Positions 56,108-64,000 of a stretch of DNA of 64,000 nucleotides are shown one piece after another. Every line of letters starts with the position of its first letter. Within the stretch, counting starts at the first letter, position 1. A model generated the notes under the pieces. It had not been told where the DNA came from. It ran no database searches and saw nothing but the letters and a program-made list of their open reading frames with translations. Made by a program: the position numbers and the translations under genes. The DNA comes from Myxococcota bacterium (GTDB lineage Bacteria > Myxococcota_A > UBA796 > UBA2385), in assembly GCA_023150805.1 (NCBI GenBank), contig JAKLKF010000020.1:1-64000 (forward strand). Direction: 5' to 3'.

Positions 56108-56167
56108 GGGGACTCTACTCGCCGCGCGCGCCGGGCTCAAACCCGGGGCCCCACCGACGGAGTCCCC
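56108..56167. other. Structured inverted-repeat element between divergent genes
   Basis: An outer 8-bp stem GGGGACTC/GAGTCCCC encloses an inner hairpin CCGGG/CCCGG with the loop CTCAAAC. The unit is 60 bases. It has no acceptor or T-arm layout, so I do not call a tRNA. It could be a bidirectional terminator-like or regulatory structure in the sulfatase promoter region. Confidence 0.35.
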
Positions 56168-56244
56168 CGCTCCCGGATTCGACGAGGCGGCCGCTTTGCA
56201 TCCCCTTGACATCCGTGTAGAGTCCGGCCGGTCAAGGAGGGTGC

Positions 56245-57687
56245 GTGGTCCTCGGTCGTTCGCGAGCGTGGGTAGGCCTGCTGGTGCTGGGTGCCTGTCA
56301 TGGCCCCTCCCCAGCGGACCCGGCGGCCGCCGGGCCGGTCCGGACGCTCCGGGGGCACCTCTCCCCCGACAGCGCCGACCGACCCAACATCCTCCTGGTC
56401 ATCGCCGACGACCTCGGCGTGGACCAGGCGAGCTGCTACGCCTCCCCCGTCGCGAGCCGCGCTCCCCAGCCCCACCTCGACGCGCTCTGCGCGCGCGGCC
56501 TGGTGTTCACCGACGCCTGGGCCAACCCCTACTGCTCCCCCACCCGCGCCGGGATCCTCACCGGGCGGAACAGCGGGCGGACCGGAGTCGGAGAGCCGAC
56601 GGGGGTCGGCATGGTCGCGCCCGGCCTGTCCCGACGGGAGCTGACCCTCCCGCGCGCGCTGGACCGCTCCGACAGCGGCTACACGCACGGGGCCTTCGGC
56701 AAGTGGCACCTGGCCGACGCCGACAACGGCGCGCTGCGCCACCCCAACATCGCGGGCTTCGACCACTTCGCGGGGGGCATCGAGGGCCACGTCGAGGACT
56801 ACTTCTCGTGGTCCCGAGTGGTCGACGGCGTGGAGACCACCAGCACCACCTACGCGACGTCGGCCACCGTGGACGACGCGGTGGACTGGATCCGCGAGCA
56901 GGAGGACCCCTGGTTCGCCTGGGTGGCCTTCCACGCCGGTCACTGGCCGCGGCACCTGCCGCCCGCCGAGCTCCACTCCTACGGGGAGCTCACCGGCGAC
57001 GAGGAGGACCTCGAGGCCCGGCCCGAGGTCTACTACCAGGCCATGGTCGAGGCCATGGACACCGAGATGGGGCGCCTCTTCGAGGAGATCGGTCCCGCGC
57101 GGATGCGGCGGACGGTCGTGATCTTCGTGGGAGACAACGGGACCGAGGGGACCGTCAACCAGGGCGCCTTCCCGGAGGGGCGCGCCAAGGGCACCCTGTA
57201 CCAGGGCGGCCTCCGCGTCCCCCTGGTCGTCGCGGGCCCGGGGGTGCAGGCGCGCGGCCGGCAGGTCGACGCCCCGGTCCACACCCAGGACCTCTTCTCC
57301 ACGGTGCTGGAGCTGGCCGGCGTCGACGTCGCCGAGGCGACGCGCGGCAGGCCCATCGACGCGGTCAGCCTGGCGCCGTACCTGGCCGATCCCGAGGCGC
57401 CCGACCAGCGCGACTTCGTCCTCTCCGAGGTCTTCGGCGGGGGGTCGACGGCGCGCGGCGCGGCCGGGCAGGCGATCCGGGACCGGGACCTCAAGCTGAT
57501 CCGGTGGCTGGACGGCACCGAAGCCCTCTACGATGTCGAGGACGACCCGCTGGAGGAGGACGACCTGCTGGATGGCGTGCTCAGCGCCTGGGAGCACGCG
57601 GCCTGGGAGACCCTGGCCGACCACCTGGACCACCACCCGATCGACCCCGAGTTCGACGACGAGGACACCGGCGATGCCCTCCGCTGA
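56245..57687 (+). CDS. Sulfatase, lipoprotein type
   Basis: 480 aa. The signal ends LVLGAC, a lipobox. Metal ligands (IADDLGVDQ) precede the sulfatase signature CSPTR at Cys 97, the residue that becomes formylglycine in type I sulfatases ('NPYCSPTRAGILTGR'). 'GKWHLADADN' and 'VGDNGTEG' complete the active-site pattern. No formylglycine-generating enzyme gene lies in the window. It should remove sulfate from an external ester. GTG at 56245 follows AAGGAGG. It overlaps the second sulfatase by 14 bp. Confidence 0.9.
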   Translation: MVLGRSRAWVGLLVLGACHGPSPADPAAAGPVRTLRGHLSPDSADRPNILLVIADDLGVDQASCYASPVASRAPQPHLDALCARGLVFTDAWANPYCSPTRAGILTGRNSGRTGVGEPTGVGMVAPGLSRRELTLPRALDRSDSGYTHGAFGKWHLADADNGALRHPNIAGFDHFAGGIEGHVEDYFSWSRVVDGVETTSTTYATSATVDDAVDWIREQEDPWFAWVAFHAGHWPRHLPPAELHSYGELTGDEEDLEARPEVYYQAMVEAMDTEMGRLFEEIGPARMRRTVVIFVGDNGTEGTVNQGAFPEGRAKGTLYQGGLRVPLVVAGPGVQARGRQVDAPVHTQDLFSTVLELAGVDVAEATRGRPIDAVSLAPYLADPEAPDQRDFVLSEVFGGGSTARGAAGQAIRDRDLKLIRWLDGTEALYDVEDDPLEEDDLLDGVLSAWEHAAWETLADHLDHHPIDPEFDDEDTGDALR

Positions 57688-59065
57688 CCGCCCTCTCCGC
57701 CCCCCGACCACGCCGCTGACCCGGGCCGGGCTGGCCCTGCTGGCGCTCGCGACCAGCGCCTCCCCCGTGCAGGCGGCCACCGACCGCCTGCCCAACTTCC
57801 TGCTCGTGGTGGTCGACGACGTCGGCGTCGACCAGAGCGCCTGCTACGACCGCCCCCACGCCGAGCGGGCGCCGCAGCCCACGCTGGAGCGCCTGTGCGG
57901 CAACGGGCTCGTGTTCAACCGGGCCTGGGCCAACCCCTACTGCTCCCCCACCCGCGCCGCGCTGCTCACCGGCCGCCTGGGCGTGCGGACCGGGGTCGGG
58001 GAGGCCCTGGGGCGGGGCGCGCCGGGGCTCTCCGAGGACGAGACGACCCTGCCCGAGGCCCTGGCCGCGCTCGACCTCGGCTACACCTCCGCGCTGTTCG
58101 GCAAGTGGCACCTGTCCGACGAGCTCGACGGCGTCGACCACCCCAACCTGTCGGGCTTCGACCACTTCGCCGGCGCCATGGGCGGTGAGGTCGACGACTT
58201 CCACGAGTGGATCCGGGTCGAGGACGGCGAGGCGGAGTGGACCACCGACTACGCGACCTCGCGCACGGTGGACGACGCCCTGGCGTGGATCGAGTCCCAG
58301 GAGGGGCCCTGGTTCGCCATGGTCTCCTTCCATGCGCCGCACACGCCCCTGCACCTGCCCCCGCTCGACCTGCACTCCTACGACCACCTCACCGGCGACG
58401 AGCGCAGCCTGGCCACCCAGCCCGAGGACTACATGAAGGCCATGCTGGAGGCCGCCGACACCGAGCTGGGGCGCCTGCTGGCCAGCATGGACCCGCGGAC
58501 GCGCGCCGACACCGTGATCATCTACCTGGGCGACAACGGGACCCCGTCGGACGTGGCGGACGGGACCTACCCGCCGGGCCACTACAAGGGCAGCCTGTAC
58601 CAGGGCGGGATCCACGTCCCCCTGGTGGTGTCCTCGATGCGCCACGTCCCCCGCACCCGGCGCGTGCCCCACATCGTCCACGTCTCCGACGTCTTCGCGA
58701 CCGTGGTCGAGCTGGCCGGCGGCAGCCTGGACGAGGTGATGCCCGAGGGCGTCGACTCCGACTCGGTCAGCCTGCTGCCCTACCTGGAGGACCCGCACGC
58801 TCCTTCCCAGCGCCGGACCGTGGTCGCCGAGCGCTTCGGCCCCAACGTGCGCGACGCCAACACCTGCCAGGCCGCCTTCGACGGCCGCTACAAGCTCATC
58901 CGCTGCGTCGACGGCGGCTGGCAGTACTTCGACCTGTGGTCCGATCCCGACGAGGAGCGCGACCTGTCGGAGAGCACCCTGGCGACCGGCCCGACCCGCG
59001 CGCTCGAGGCGCTCACCACCGCGCTGGACGCGCTGCCGATCCCCCCCGACGAGGCGCTGCGCTGA
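57674..59065 (+). CDS. Sulfatase, secreted type, paralogue of the previous gene
   Basis: 463 aa. The signal peptide is cleaved near SPVQAA; it has no lipobox, unlike its neighbour. The sulfatase signature is CSPTR at Cys 90 (NPYCSPTRAALLTGR), with VVDDVGVDQ, 'FGKWHLSDELDG' and 'IYLGDNGTPSD'. It is clearly a paralogue of the upstream gene: both have 'GVDQ..CY' after the metal Asp pair. The pair probably arose by tandem duplication with a change of anchoring. The ATG at 57674 lies inside the end of the first gene, so translation is coupled. Confidence 0.9.
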   Translation: MPSADRPLRPPTTPLTRAGLALLALATSASPVQAATDRLPNFLLVVVDDVGVDQSACYDRPHAERAPQPTLERLCGNGLVFNRAWANPYCSPTRAALLTGRLGVRTGVGEALGRGAPGLSEDETTLPEALAALDLGYTSALFGKWHLSDELDGVDHPNLSGFDHFAGAMGGEVDDFHEWIRVEDGEAEWTTDYATSRTVDDALAWIESQEGPWFAMVSFHAPHTPLHLPPLDLHSYDHLTGDERSLATQPEDYMKAMLEAADTELGRLLASMDPRTRADTVIIYLGDNGTPSDVADGTYPPGHYKGSLYQGGIHVPLVVSSMRHVPRTRRVPHIVHVSDVFATVVELAGGSLDEVMPEGVDSDSVSLLPYLEDPHAPSQRRTVVAERFGPNVRDANTCQAAFDGRYKLIRCVDGGWQYFDLWSDPDEERDLSESTLATGPTRALEALTTALDALPIPPDEALR

Positions 59066-59083
59066 GCCCTCGCCGCGCCGCGC

Positions 59084-60175
59084 TCAACGCGCCGACGGCC
59101 CGTGGCGCGGGGGGAAGCTCAGCTCCACCACCAGGCCCAGCAGCGTCGCCAGGGGCACGCGGCAGCGCCCGGCCGGCTCCGGGCCTCCGCACCGCGCGCC
59201 GGGGATCCAGGGTCGCTCGGGGGCCAGCGGGTCGTCGCAGGTGAGCACGTCGGTCACCGAGTCCAGGTGGACCAGCCGCACCTTGTGCGGCAGCGCGAGG
59301 TGCGGGTGGCCGGAGGGGGGGGTGGCGCCGCCGCCGGGGGCGGCAAGGGTGGCGAAGACCGCGTCGCCCGCGGCGAGCGCGCGGCGGACGATGCCCTCGC
59401 CGTCCCGCTCCAGGGCCGGCAGGGTGGCCGGGTCCAGCCCCAGCAGCCGCGCCAGGTCGTCGTGGCGATCGGTCAGGGTCGCCCACTGCTGCCCCGTGAC
59501 CGCCTCCAGGAGGGCGTCGAACTCTCCCAGGCCCAGGCCGACCCGACCTTCCCCGCCGGCCAGGGCCGGGTCGAACTGCGCGTCCTCGGCGTTGCGGTAG
59601 TCCCACGCCGGGTTGGCCGCCTCCAGCAGCGCCACCTGGAAGAGCGCGCTCACCGGCCCGCGGAGGCCCTCGGCCTCGGTCCAGCCCAGCGTGGGCTCGT
59701 CGCGCAGCAGGGCCTGGCCGTCGCGCAGGCCCACCGCCCCCGACGGCGTGCACAGGCCCGCGACCAGGCGGGCGTACTCGCCGGGGTCGCGCTCGGCCAG
59801 GTGCCGCTCGAGGCAGGCGGCGGCGCAGCTGCCCTTGTGGCCCTGCCCGATCCGGTCGGGCTGGTCGAGGTTGCGGATCAGCTCGCCCAGCAGCCGCCGC
59901 CGCCCGGGCTGGTCCGCCAGGGTCGGCGCCAGCGGGCCCCGCGCGAGGCGGTCCAGCGCGTCCCCCAGGGTCCCGCGGAACCCGTCCGGGCGGTCCAGGT
60001 GCCCCCCCGCCTCCAGCCGCTGCAGGGCGCCGGTCGCCGCCTCGCACCAGGACCGCGGGTCCTCGCCGGCGGGCAGGGGCCACGCGCCCAGGGCCGCGCC
60101 CTCCGCCAGCAGCGTCCGCGCCCGTCCGGCGACGGCCCGCGTGCGCGCTGCAGGTCCAGGACTCGGGGGTGACAC
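59084..60175 (-). CDS. Unknown protein, possibly papain-fold
   Basis: 363 aa, not recognised. It has no signal or membrane span. The segment 'RIGQGHKGSCAAACLERHLA' at about residues 108-127 has the Gln…Cys spacing (Q, five residues, C) of papain-like and C39-type cysteine proteases, and a later 'LALPHKVRLVHLDSVTDVLT' could hold the His and Asp. This is a pattern match only. The gene is convergent with the second sulfatase and divergent from the PLP enzyme. Confidence 0.45.
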   Translation of the reverse strand: MSPPSPGPAARTRAVAGRARTLLAEGAALGAWPLPAGEDPRSWCEAATGALQRLEAGGHLDRPDGFRGTLGDALDRLARGPLAPTLADQPGRRRLLGELIRNLDQPDRIGQGHKGSCAAACLERHLAERDPGEYARLVAGLCTPSGAVGLRDGQALLRDEPTLGWTEAEGLRGPVSALFQVALLEAANPAWDYRNAEDAQFDPALAGGEGRVGLGLGEFDALLEAVTGQQWATLTDRHDDLARLLGLDPATLPALERDGEGIVRRALAAGDAVFATLAAPGGGATPPSGHPHLALPHKVRLVHLDSVTDVLTCDDPLAPERPWIPGARCGGPEPAGRCRVPLATLLGLVVELSFPPRHGPSAR

Positions 60176-60286
60176 GCGGCGAGTCTACTCCCCGGCCACG
60201 AGGTCCCCACACCATGCGGCAGCGCGTCCCCGCCAGCGTGCGCGCCTGTCGCTTAGGCTCTCGCCCCCCGACACGCGAGGGTCGCC

Positions 60287-61561
60287 ATGAAGCGCAGACA
60301 CCTGGGCACCGATCACGAGTACAGCGCCGAGACCCTTGCCCTCGGCTACGGCTACGACCCGCGCCTGTCGGAGGGGGCGGTCAAGCCGCCGATCTTCCTG
60401 ACCAGCACCTTCCAGTTCGCCTCCGCGCTGGAGGGCAAGCGCTTCTTCGAGCTGGCCTACGGCCTGCGCCAGGCCAACAAGGGCGAGATCCCCGGGCTGA
60501 TCTACAGCCGCCTGAACAACCCGAACCTGCAGATCTTCGAGGAGCGGCTGGCGGCGTGGGACAAGACCGACCGGGGCCTGACCTTCGCCAGCGGCATGGC
60601 CGCGATCTCCACCTCGCTGCTGGCCCTGGTCAAGCCCGGCGAGCACGTGCTCTCCACGGCCCCGGTCTACGGGGGCACCCACTTCCTGCTCGAGCACATC
60701 CTGCCGGGCTTCGGCATCGGCACGACCCAGGTGCTGGCCGGCAGCGACGCGGTCGAGCGCCTGCGCGCCGCGGCGGCCGCCGTGCCCGCCGGCAAGGTGG
60801 CCATGCTCTACCTGGAGACCCCGGCCAACCCCAGCAACGTGCTCACCGACATCGCCGGCGTGGTCGCGCTGGCCGCCGAGCTGGAGGCCACCACGGGCCG
60901 GCGCCCGGTGGTGGCGGTCGACAACACCTTCCTCGGGCCCGTCTTCCAGCGCCCCGCCGAGCAGGGCGCCGATCTCGTCCTCTACAGCGCCACCAAGTTC
61001 ATCGCCGGCCACAGCGACCTGGTCGCGGGCGTCGCGACGGGGCGCGCGGCGATCATGGAGCAGGTCGCCCTGTTCCGCACCATCCTGGGGACCCAGCCCA
61101 ACGCCTTCACCGGCTGGCTGCTGCTGCGCTCGCTGGAGACCGTCTCCATCCGGATGCACCGCCAGGCCAAGAGCGCCCGCCGGCTGGCCAGCGTGCTGCT
61201 GGAGCACCCCCGCGTGACGGCCGTGCACTACCCGGGCCTGCTGCAGGAGGGGGATCCGCAGCACGCGATCTACCAGCGCCAGTGCACCGGGCCCGGCTCG
61301 CTCATCTCCTTCGAGGTCCAGGGAGGAGAGGAGGCCGCCTACAAGGTCCTCGACTCCTTCGAGGTCTTCCGGCTGGCCGTCTCCCTGGGCGGCACCGAGA
61401 GCCTGGTCGAGCACCCCGCGACGATGACCCACGCCGACGTGCCGCCCGAGCTGCTGGGCTCCTTCGGCGTCTCTCCCGGGATGATCCGGATGAGCATCGG
61501 GCTGGAGCACCTGAGCGACCTGCGCCGCGACCTGGAGCACGCGCTGTCCAAGCTGGGCTGA
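60287..61561 (+). CDS. Cys/Met-metabolism PLP enzyme (cystathionine gamma-synthase / methionine gamma-lyase group)
   Basis: 424 aa. It has 'KPPIFLTSTFQF', 'GLIYSRLNNPNLQIFEERLA', FASGMAA, the PLP Asp in 'VVAVDNTFLGPVF' and the Schiff-base Lys in 'LVLYSATKFIAGHSD'. The Cys that lies over the PLP ring in Pseudomonas methionine gamma-lyase is absent (THFLLEH in that region), so lyase versus synthase cannot be told. The reaction is a gamma-elimination or gamma-replacement on cystathionine, homocysteine or methionine. The extra residues 'AYGLRQANKGEI' after the opening are unusual for MetB. No neighbour helps to decide. Confidence 0.85.
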   Translation: MKRRHLGTDHEYSAETLALGYGYDPRLSEGAVKPPIFLTSTFQFASALEGKRFFELAYGLRQANKGEIPGLIYSRLNNPNLQIFEERLAAWDKTDRGLTFASGMAAISTSLLALVKPGEHVLSTAPVYGGTHFLLEHILPGFGIGTTQVLAGSDAVERLRAAAAAVPAGKVAMLYLETPANPSNVLTDIAGVVALAAELEATTGRRPVVAVDNTFLGPVFQRPAEQGADLVLYSATKFIAGHSDLVAGVATGRAAIMEQVALFRTILGTQPNAFTGWLLLRSLETVSIRMHRQAKSARRLASVLLEHPRVTAVHYPGLLQEGDPQHAIYQRQCTGPGSLISFEVQGGEEAAYKVLDSFEVFRLAVSLGGTESLVEHPATMTHADVPPELLGSFGVSPGMIRMSIGLEHLSDLRRDLEHALSKLG

Positions 61562-61579
61562 TCCGCACCCCGCTCGCGC

Positions 61580-62296
61580 TCAGCCCCGCGCCTCCTCCAG
61601 CTTCTCCCAGCAGGCGGCCACCTCGTCCGCCAGCCCCTGCAGGGCCTGCTCCTGCCCATCGAGGGCCTCGGTCGCGGCCGCGACGTCGGCCAGGAGCGCC
61701 GCGGTGGCCGCCTCGACCTCGGCCTGGATCGCCTGCCACTGGGCGTCGAGCCGGGCGACCGTGGCCGCCCAGGTCTCCCACGCCTCGGCCTCGGCCAGGG
61801 CCAGCGCCTCCTCGGCCGCCATCCAGGCGGCGAAGGCCGCGGCGGCCTCCTCGAAGCGCTCGGCGGCCAGGGCCTCCTCGTAGGCCCGGCGCAGCGCCTC
61901 GATCGCCGCCGCCTCCTCGGTGGACAGGCCCGCCAGGGTCTCGGCGAGCGCCGCGTCGGCCGCGGCGTGCCCGTCGCGCCAGGCCTGCTCGCCCTGCGCC
62001 AGCGTCGCCTCCAGCTCCGCCGAAGCCGCCGCCGCCCGCTCCTCGAGCGCCGCTCGCTCCGCCTCCAGCGCCTGCTGCCCGGCCGCGAGCTCGGCCTCCA
62101 GCGCTTCGCACTCCTCCACGGTCGGGCCCGGGTCCGCGCCGCCGTCCGCGGGCCCGGCATCCGGCGGGACCCCGTCGTCGGAGGGCGCGCCGCCGTGCGG
62201 GGCGTGCTCGTGCCGCCACCGCGGGCCCGAGTCCACGATCAGGCAGCCGGGGAGGAGGGCCAGGGCGAAGGCGAGGGCGAGGAGACCGCGTGGCAT
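61580..62296 (-). CDS. Coiled-coil lipoprotein
   Basis: 238 aa. The lipobox LALLPGC is followed by a Pro/Gly-rich linker with 'PPDAGPADGGADPG'. From residue ~55 to the end it is an Ala/Glu-rich heptad-like coiled coil, with no Pro or Gly breaks of note. Such proteins often span the periplasm or assemble into filaments. The partner is unknown. The ATG at 62296 has a GGAGCG site; upstream extensions lack signals. It is divergent from the cytochrome gene by 173 bp. Confidence 0.65.
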   Translation of the reverse strand: MPRGLLALAFALALLPGCLIVDSGPRWRHEHAPHGGAPSDDGVPPDAGPADGGADPGPTVEECEALEAELAAGQQALEAERAALEERAAAASAELEATLAQGEQAWRDGHAAADAALAETLAGLSTEEAAAIEALRRAYEEALAAERFEEAAAAFAAWMAAEEALALAEAEAWETWAATVARLDAQWQAIQAEVEAATAALLADVAAATEALDGQEQALQGLADEVAACWEKLEEARG

Positions 62297-62469
62297 GGGA
62301 CGCTCCGATCGGCCCGACCAGAGTAGCCGACGGAGCGGCCCGGCCGAAAGCCCCGTCCCGATGCGCGCGCGAGCGGATCCGACCAACAAAACGCCCATCG
62401 AACCCAGCACATGCTGTAGGGTCCCACCCACCGCGCCAGTGCCCCCCCCGTGCGCGGCCTGGAGTCCCC

Positions 62470-63576
62470 ATGTCCAAGCTCCTCAAGGGCCTCGGCCTCG
62501 GTGCCGGCGGCCTCGTCCTCCTCGTGGGCGGCGGCGCCGCCTGGGTCGAGGTGACCTCGTCCCAGCGCTCCGCCCGGACCTACGAGACGCACCGCGGCGA
62601 CTTTCCCGTGCCCTTCCCGCTCACCGAGGCCGAGGTCGCGGCCCTGCGCGCCGAGCGCGAGGCGACCCTGGCCGCCCAGGCGCCGCCGACCGAGCCCGCC
62701 CTGGTCGGGTCGGCGGGCGGCGCCCCCGCGACCGGCGCGGCGACCGACCCGGCGACCGACGCAGCCGCGCCGACCGACCCGCTCGCCGGGCTGGACCTGG
62801 ACGCGATCGCGCTGGAGCGCGCCGTGGCCCGCGGAGAGCACCTGGTCAACGCCCGCTACGCCTGCGTCGAGTGCCACGGCAAGGACTACTCCGGCGGCAC
62901 GATGATCGACGACCCGGCCATCGGTCGCTTCCTCGGACGCAACCTCACGGGCGGCAAGGGCAGCGTCGTGGCCGGCTACACCACGGCCGACTGGGACCGC
63001 ATCGTCCGGCACGGGGTCAAGCCCGACGGCACGGGCGCCGTCATGCCGTCGGAAGACTACCTGGCCATGTCCGACCGGGAGCTGTCCGACATCGTGGCCT
63101 ACATCCGCACCCAGCCCCCGGTCGACGGCGACGTGCCGCCGCCCACCTACGGGCCGCTGGGCAAGGTCCTGTCGGCCACGGGCCAGTGGGTCACGTCGGC
63201 CGAGCGGGTGCCGGACCACCAGGCCGCCCACCGGGTCGAGCCGCCCGAGGCGGGGGTCACCGTGGAGTTCGGCGAGCACCTGTCCAAGGTGTGCACGGGC
63301 TGCCACAACCCCGCGCTGACCGGCGGGCCGCAGGCCGGCGCGCCGCCGGACTGGGCGGTGCCGCGCAACCTGACGCCGCACGCCGAGGGCCTGCAGGGCT
63401 GGTCCTACGAGGACTTCGTCGCCGCCATGCGGGAGTCCCGCCGCCCCGACGGCACGCCGCTGCAGCTGCCGATGACGATGATCGCGCCCTACGCGCAGCG
63501 CATGACCGACACGGAGCTGCAGGCCCTGTGGACCTACCTCCAGCAGCTCCCCCCCAGCCCGACCCCGAAGGGCTGA
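62470..63576 (+). CDS. Membrane-anchored dihaem cytochrome c
   Basis: 368 aa. An N-terminal anchor (GAGGLVLLVGGGAAWV) precedes a periplasmic part with a Thr/Ala/Pro-rich linker and two haem c sites: CVECH near residue 136 and CTGCH near residue 278. The fold of each half is class I cytochrome c-like, with distal Met candidates in 'GAVMPSEDYLAM' and 'MTMIAPYAQRM'. It resembles cytochromes that take electrons from alcohol or sugar dehydrogenases. The partner is not in this window, although the GMC operon at 12 kb is a conceivable donor. GGAG lies 6 bases before the ATG at 62470. Confidence 0.88.
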   Translation: MSKLLKGLGLGAGGLVLLVGGGAAWVEVTSSQRSARTYETHRGDFPVPFPLTEAEVAALRAEREATLAAQAPPTEPALVGSAGGAPATGAATDPATDAAAPTDPLAGLDLDAIALERAVARGEHLVNARYACVECHGKDYSGGTMIDDPAIGRFLGRNLTGGKGSVVAGYTTADWDRIVRHGVKPDGTGAVMPSEDYLAMSDRELSDIVAYIRTQPPVDGDVPPPTYGPLGKVLSATGQWVTSAERVPDHQAAHRVEPPEAGVTVEFGEHLSKVCTGCHNPALTGGPQAGAPPDWAVPRNLTPHAEGLQGWSYEDFVAAMRESRRPDGTPLQLPMTMIAPYAQRMTDTELQALWTYLQQLPPSPTPKG

Positions 63577-63659
63577 GCGAGGGCGGCGCCGCGCGGGTGC
63601 TACCGTGCCCGCGGCCCGCCGCGCCGTCGCGGCCCGGTCGACCTCCCGCCGGAGTCCAC

Positions 63660-64000
63660 ATGTCCGCACCCAAGCTCCTCCTGACCCTCTCCGTCCTCTC
63701 CGCGCTCGCGCTCGCCTGTGGCTCCAGCGACGAGCCCGCGTCGGACGGCGGCGGCACCACGACCACCACCACCCCCGCCGCCACCTCCCTGCCCGGCGCC
63801 GGCACCCAGGCCGACCCCTACCAGGCCACCTGCAACCACAACGGCAAGGAGCTGGTGGGAGACGTCGGCGCCTCCTTCTTCGTCAAGTGCCCGGCCGACT
63901 GCACCACCGGCTCGGTCTGGGGCACGGGGCCCTACACCCGCGACTCCCGCCTGTGCACCGCCGCCATCCACGGCGGCGCCATCCCGGTGGGCGGCGGCGT
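63660..64000 (+). CDS. LCCL-domain lipoprotein (truncated by window end)
   Basis: The start ATG 63660 has GGAGTCCAC upstream, the same leader form as the cytochrome gene. The signal ends LALAC, then comes a Ser/Asp/Gly/Thr-rich linker with a run of six Thr. The visible end has 'SVWGTGPYTRDSRLCTAAIH' and 'GGAIPVGGG', the hallmark of the LCCL domain, a Cys-containing fold shared by bacteria and eukaryotic coat proteins. It runs off the window at 64000, so the C-terminus is not seen. It is same-strand and 84 bp from the cytochrome; co-transcription is possible. Confidence 0.75.
   Translation, partial: MSAPKLLLTLSVLSALALACGSSDEPASDGGGTTTTTTPAATSLPGAGTQADPYQATCNHNGKELVGDVGASFFVKCPADCTTGSVWGTGPYTRDSRLCTAAIHGGAIPVGGG

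Noticed and set aside
56108-56200. A tRNA-Leu-like or tmRNA-like element (CCGGG CTCAAAC CCGGG; GGATTCGAC)
   Set aside because: The anticodon-arm-like hairpin has no matching acceptor, D or T arms, and the tmRNA-like word is 60 bases from a gene start, far too short for tmRNA.

Overview
The window is very GC-rich DNA from a bacterium with a myxobacterial (Myxococcota or related 'deltaproteobacterial') style of gene content. The evidence is the mix of families: a Ser/Thr protein kinase with C-terminal membrane spans, MopE-type metal-binding repeats, an AgmX/PglI-like C-terminal domain, an FHA-EAL fusion, a CorE-type metal-sensing ECF sigma factor, many short 'LxxC' lipoproteins, VCBS/ASPIC and PQQ-propeller secreted proteins, and a caspase-like protein fused to a beta-barrel. 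The species cannot be named from sequence alone. No rRNA, tRNA or CRISPR array was found. Because of the high GC, long antisense open frames are everywhere and were treated as shadows.

Layout. 0-5.5 kb: a cNMP-binding-domain protein, a PanE-like reductase, two tandem paralogous secreted proteins, an AgmX-like lipoprotein, a propeller lipoprotein and a helix-hairpin-helix protein. 5.5-9.3 kb: a Ser/Thr kinase gene cut in two by a 1,765-bp IS1182-family element; removing the element plus one 3-bp target copy restores a 670-codon frame. 9.3-14.3 kb: UbiA-like and CAT-like enzymes, a small inverted-repeat element, and a GMC oxidoreductase with two small partners. 14.3-24.8 kb: a DUF1801 protein, a DUF3089 hydrolase, a MopE/beta-helix lipoprotein, glycerate kinase, an FHA-EAL protein, an unrecognised 598-aa protein and an ASPIC/UnbV protein.

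24.8-46.1 kb is the metabolic core. preT-preA and a cytosine deaminase (24.8-28.7 kb), a class III aminotransferase (33.8-35.1 kb), and an operon of beta-ureidopropionase, dihydropyrimidinase, NCS1 permease and CoA-acylating semialdehyde dehydrogenase (40.3-46.1 kb) together can take cytosine/uracil to beta-alanine and on to acetyl-CoA. Set between them are a copper island (CopA ATPase, CorE-type sigma factor, decayed multicopper oxidase) and a TRAP-type transporter with an AdeT-like binding protein, a TatT-like lipoprotein and a shared DPFG repeat.

46.1-50.1 kb: a tightly packed operon of a caspase/beta-barrel fusion, a Cys-rich secreted protein, an ECF sigma factor and its zinc-finger anti-sigma factor; I regard this as the best candidate for an undescribed system. 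50.2-64 kb: a polytopic membrane protein, aspartyl-tRNA synthetase, an extradiol dioxygenase with a palindromic operator candidate, a Tat-exported NodB-like protein divergent from two overlapping sulfatases, a possible papain-fold protein, a PLP gamma-lyase/synthase, a coiled-coil lipoprotein, a dihaem cytochrome c and, cut by the window end, an LCCL-domain lipoprotein.
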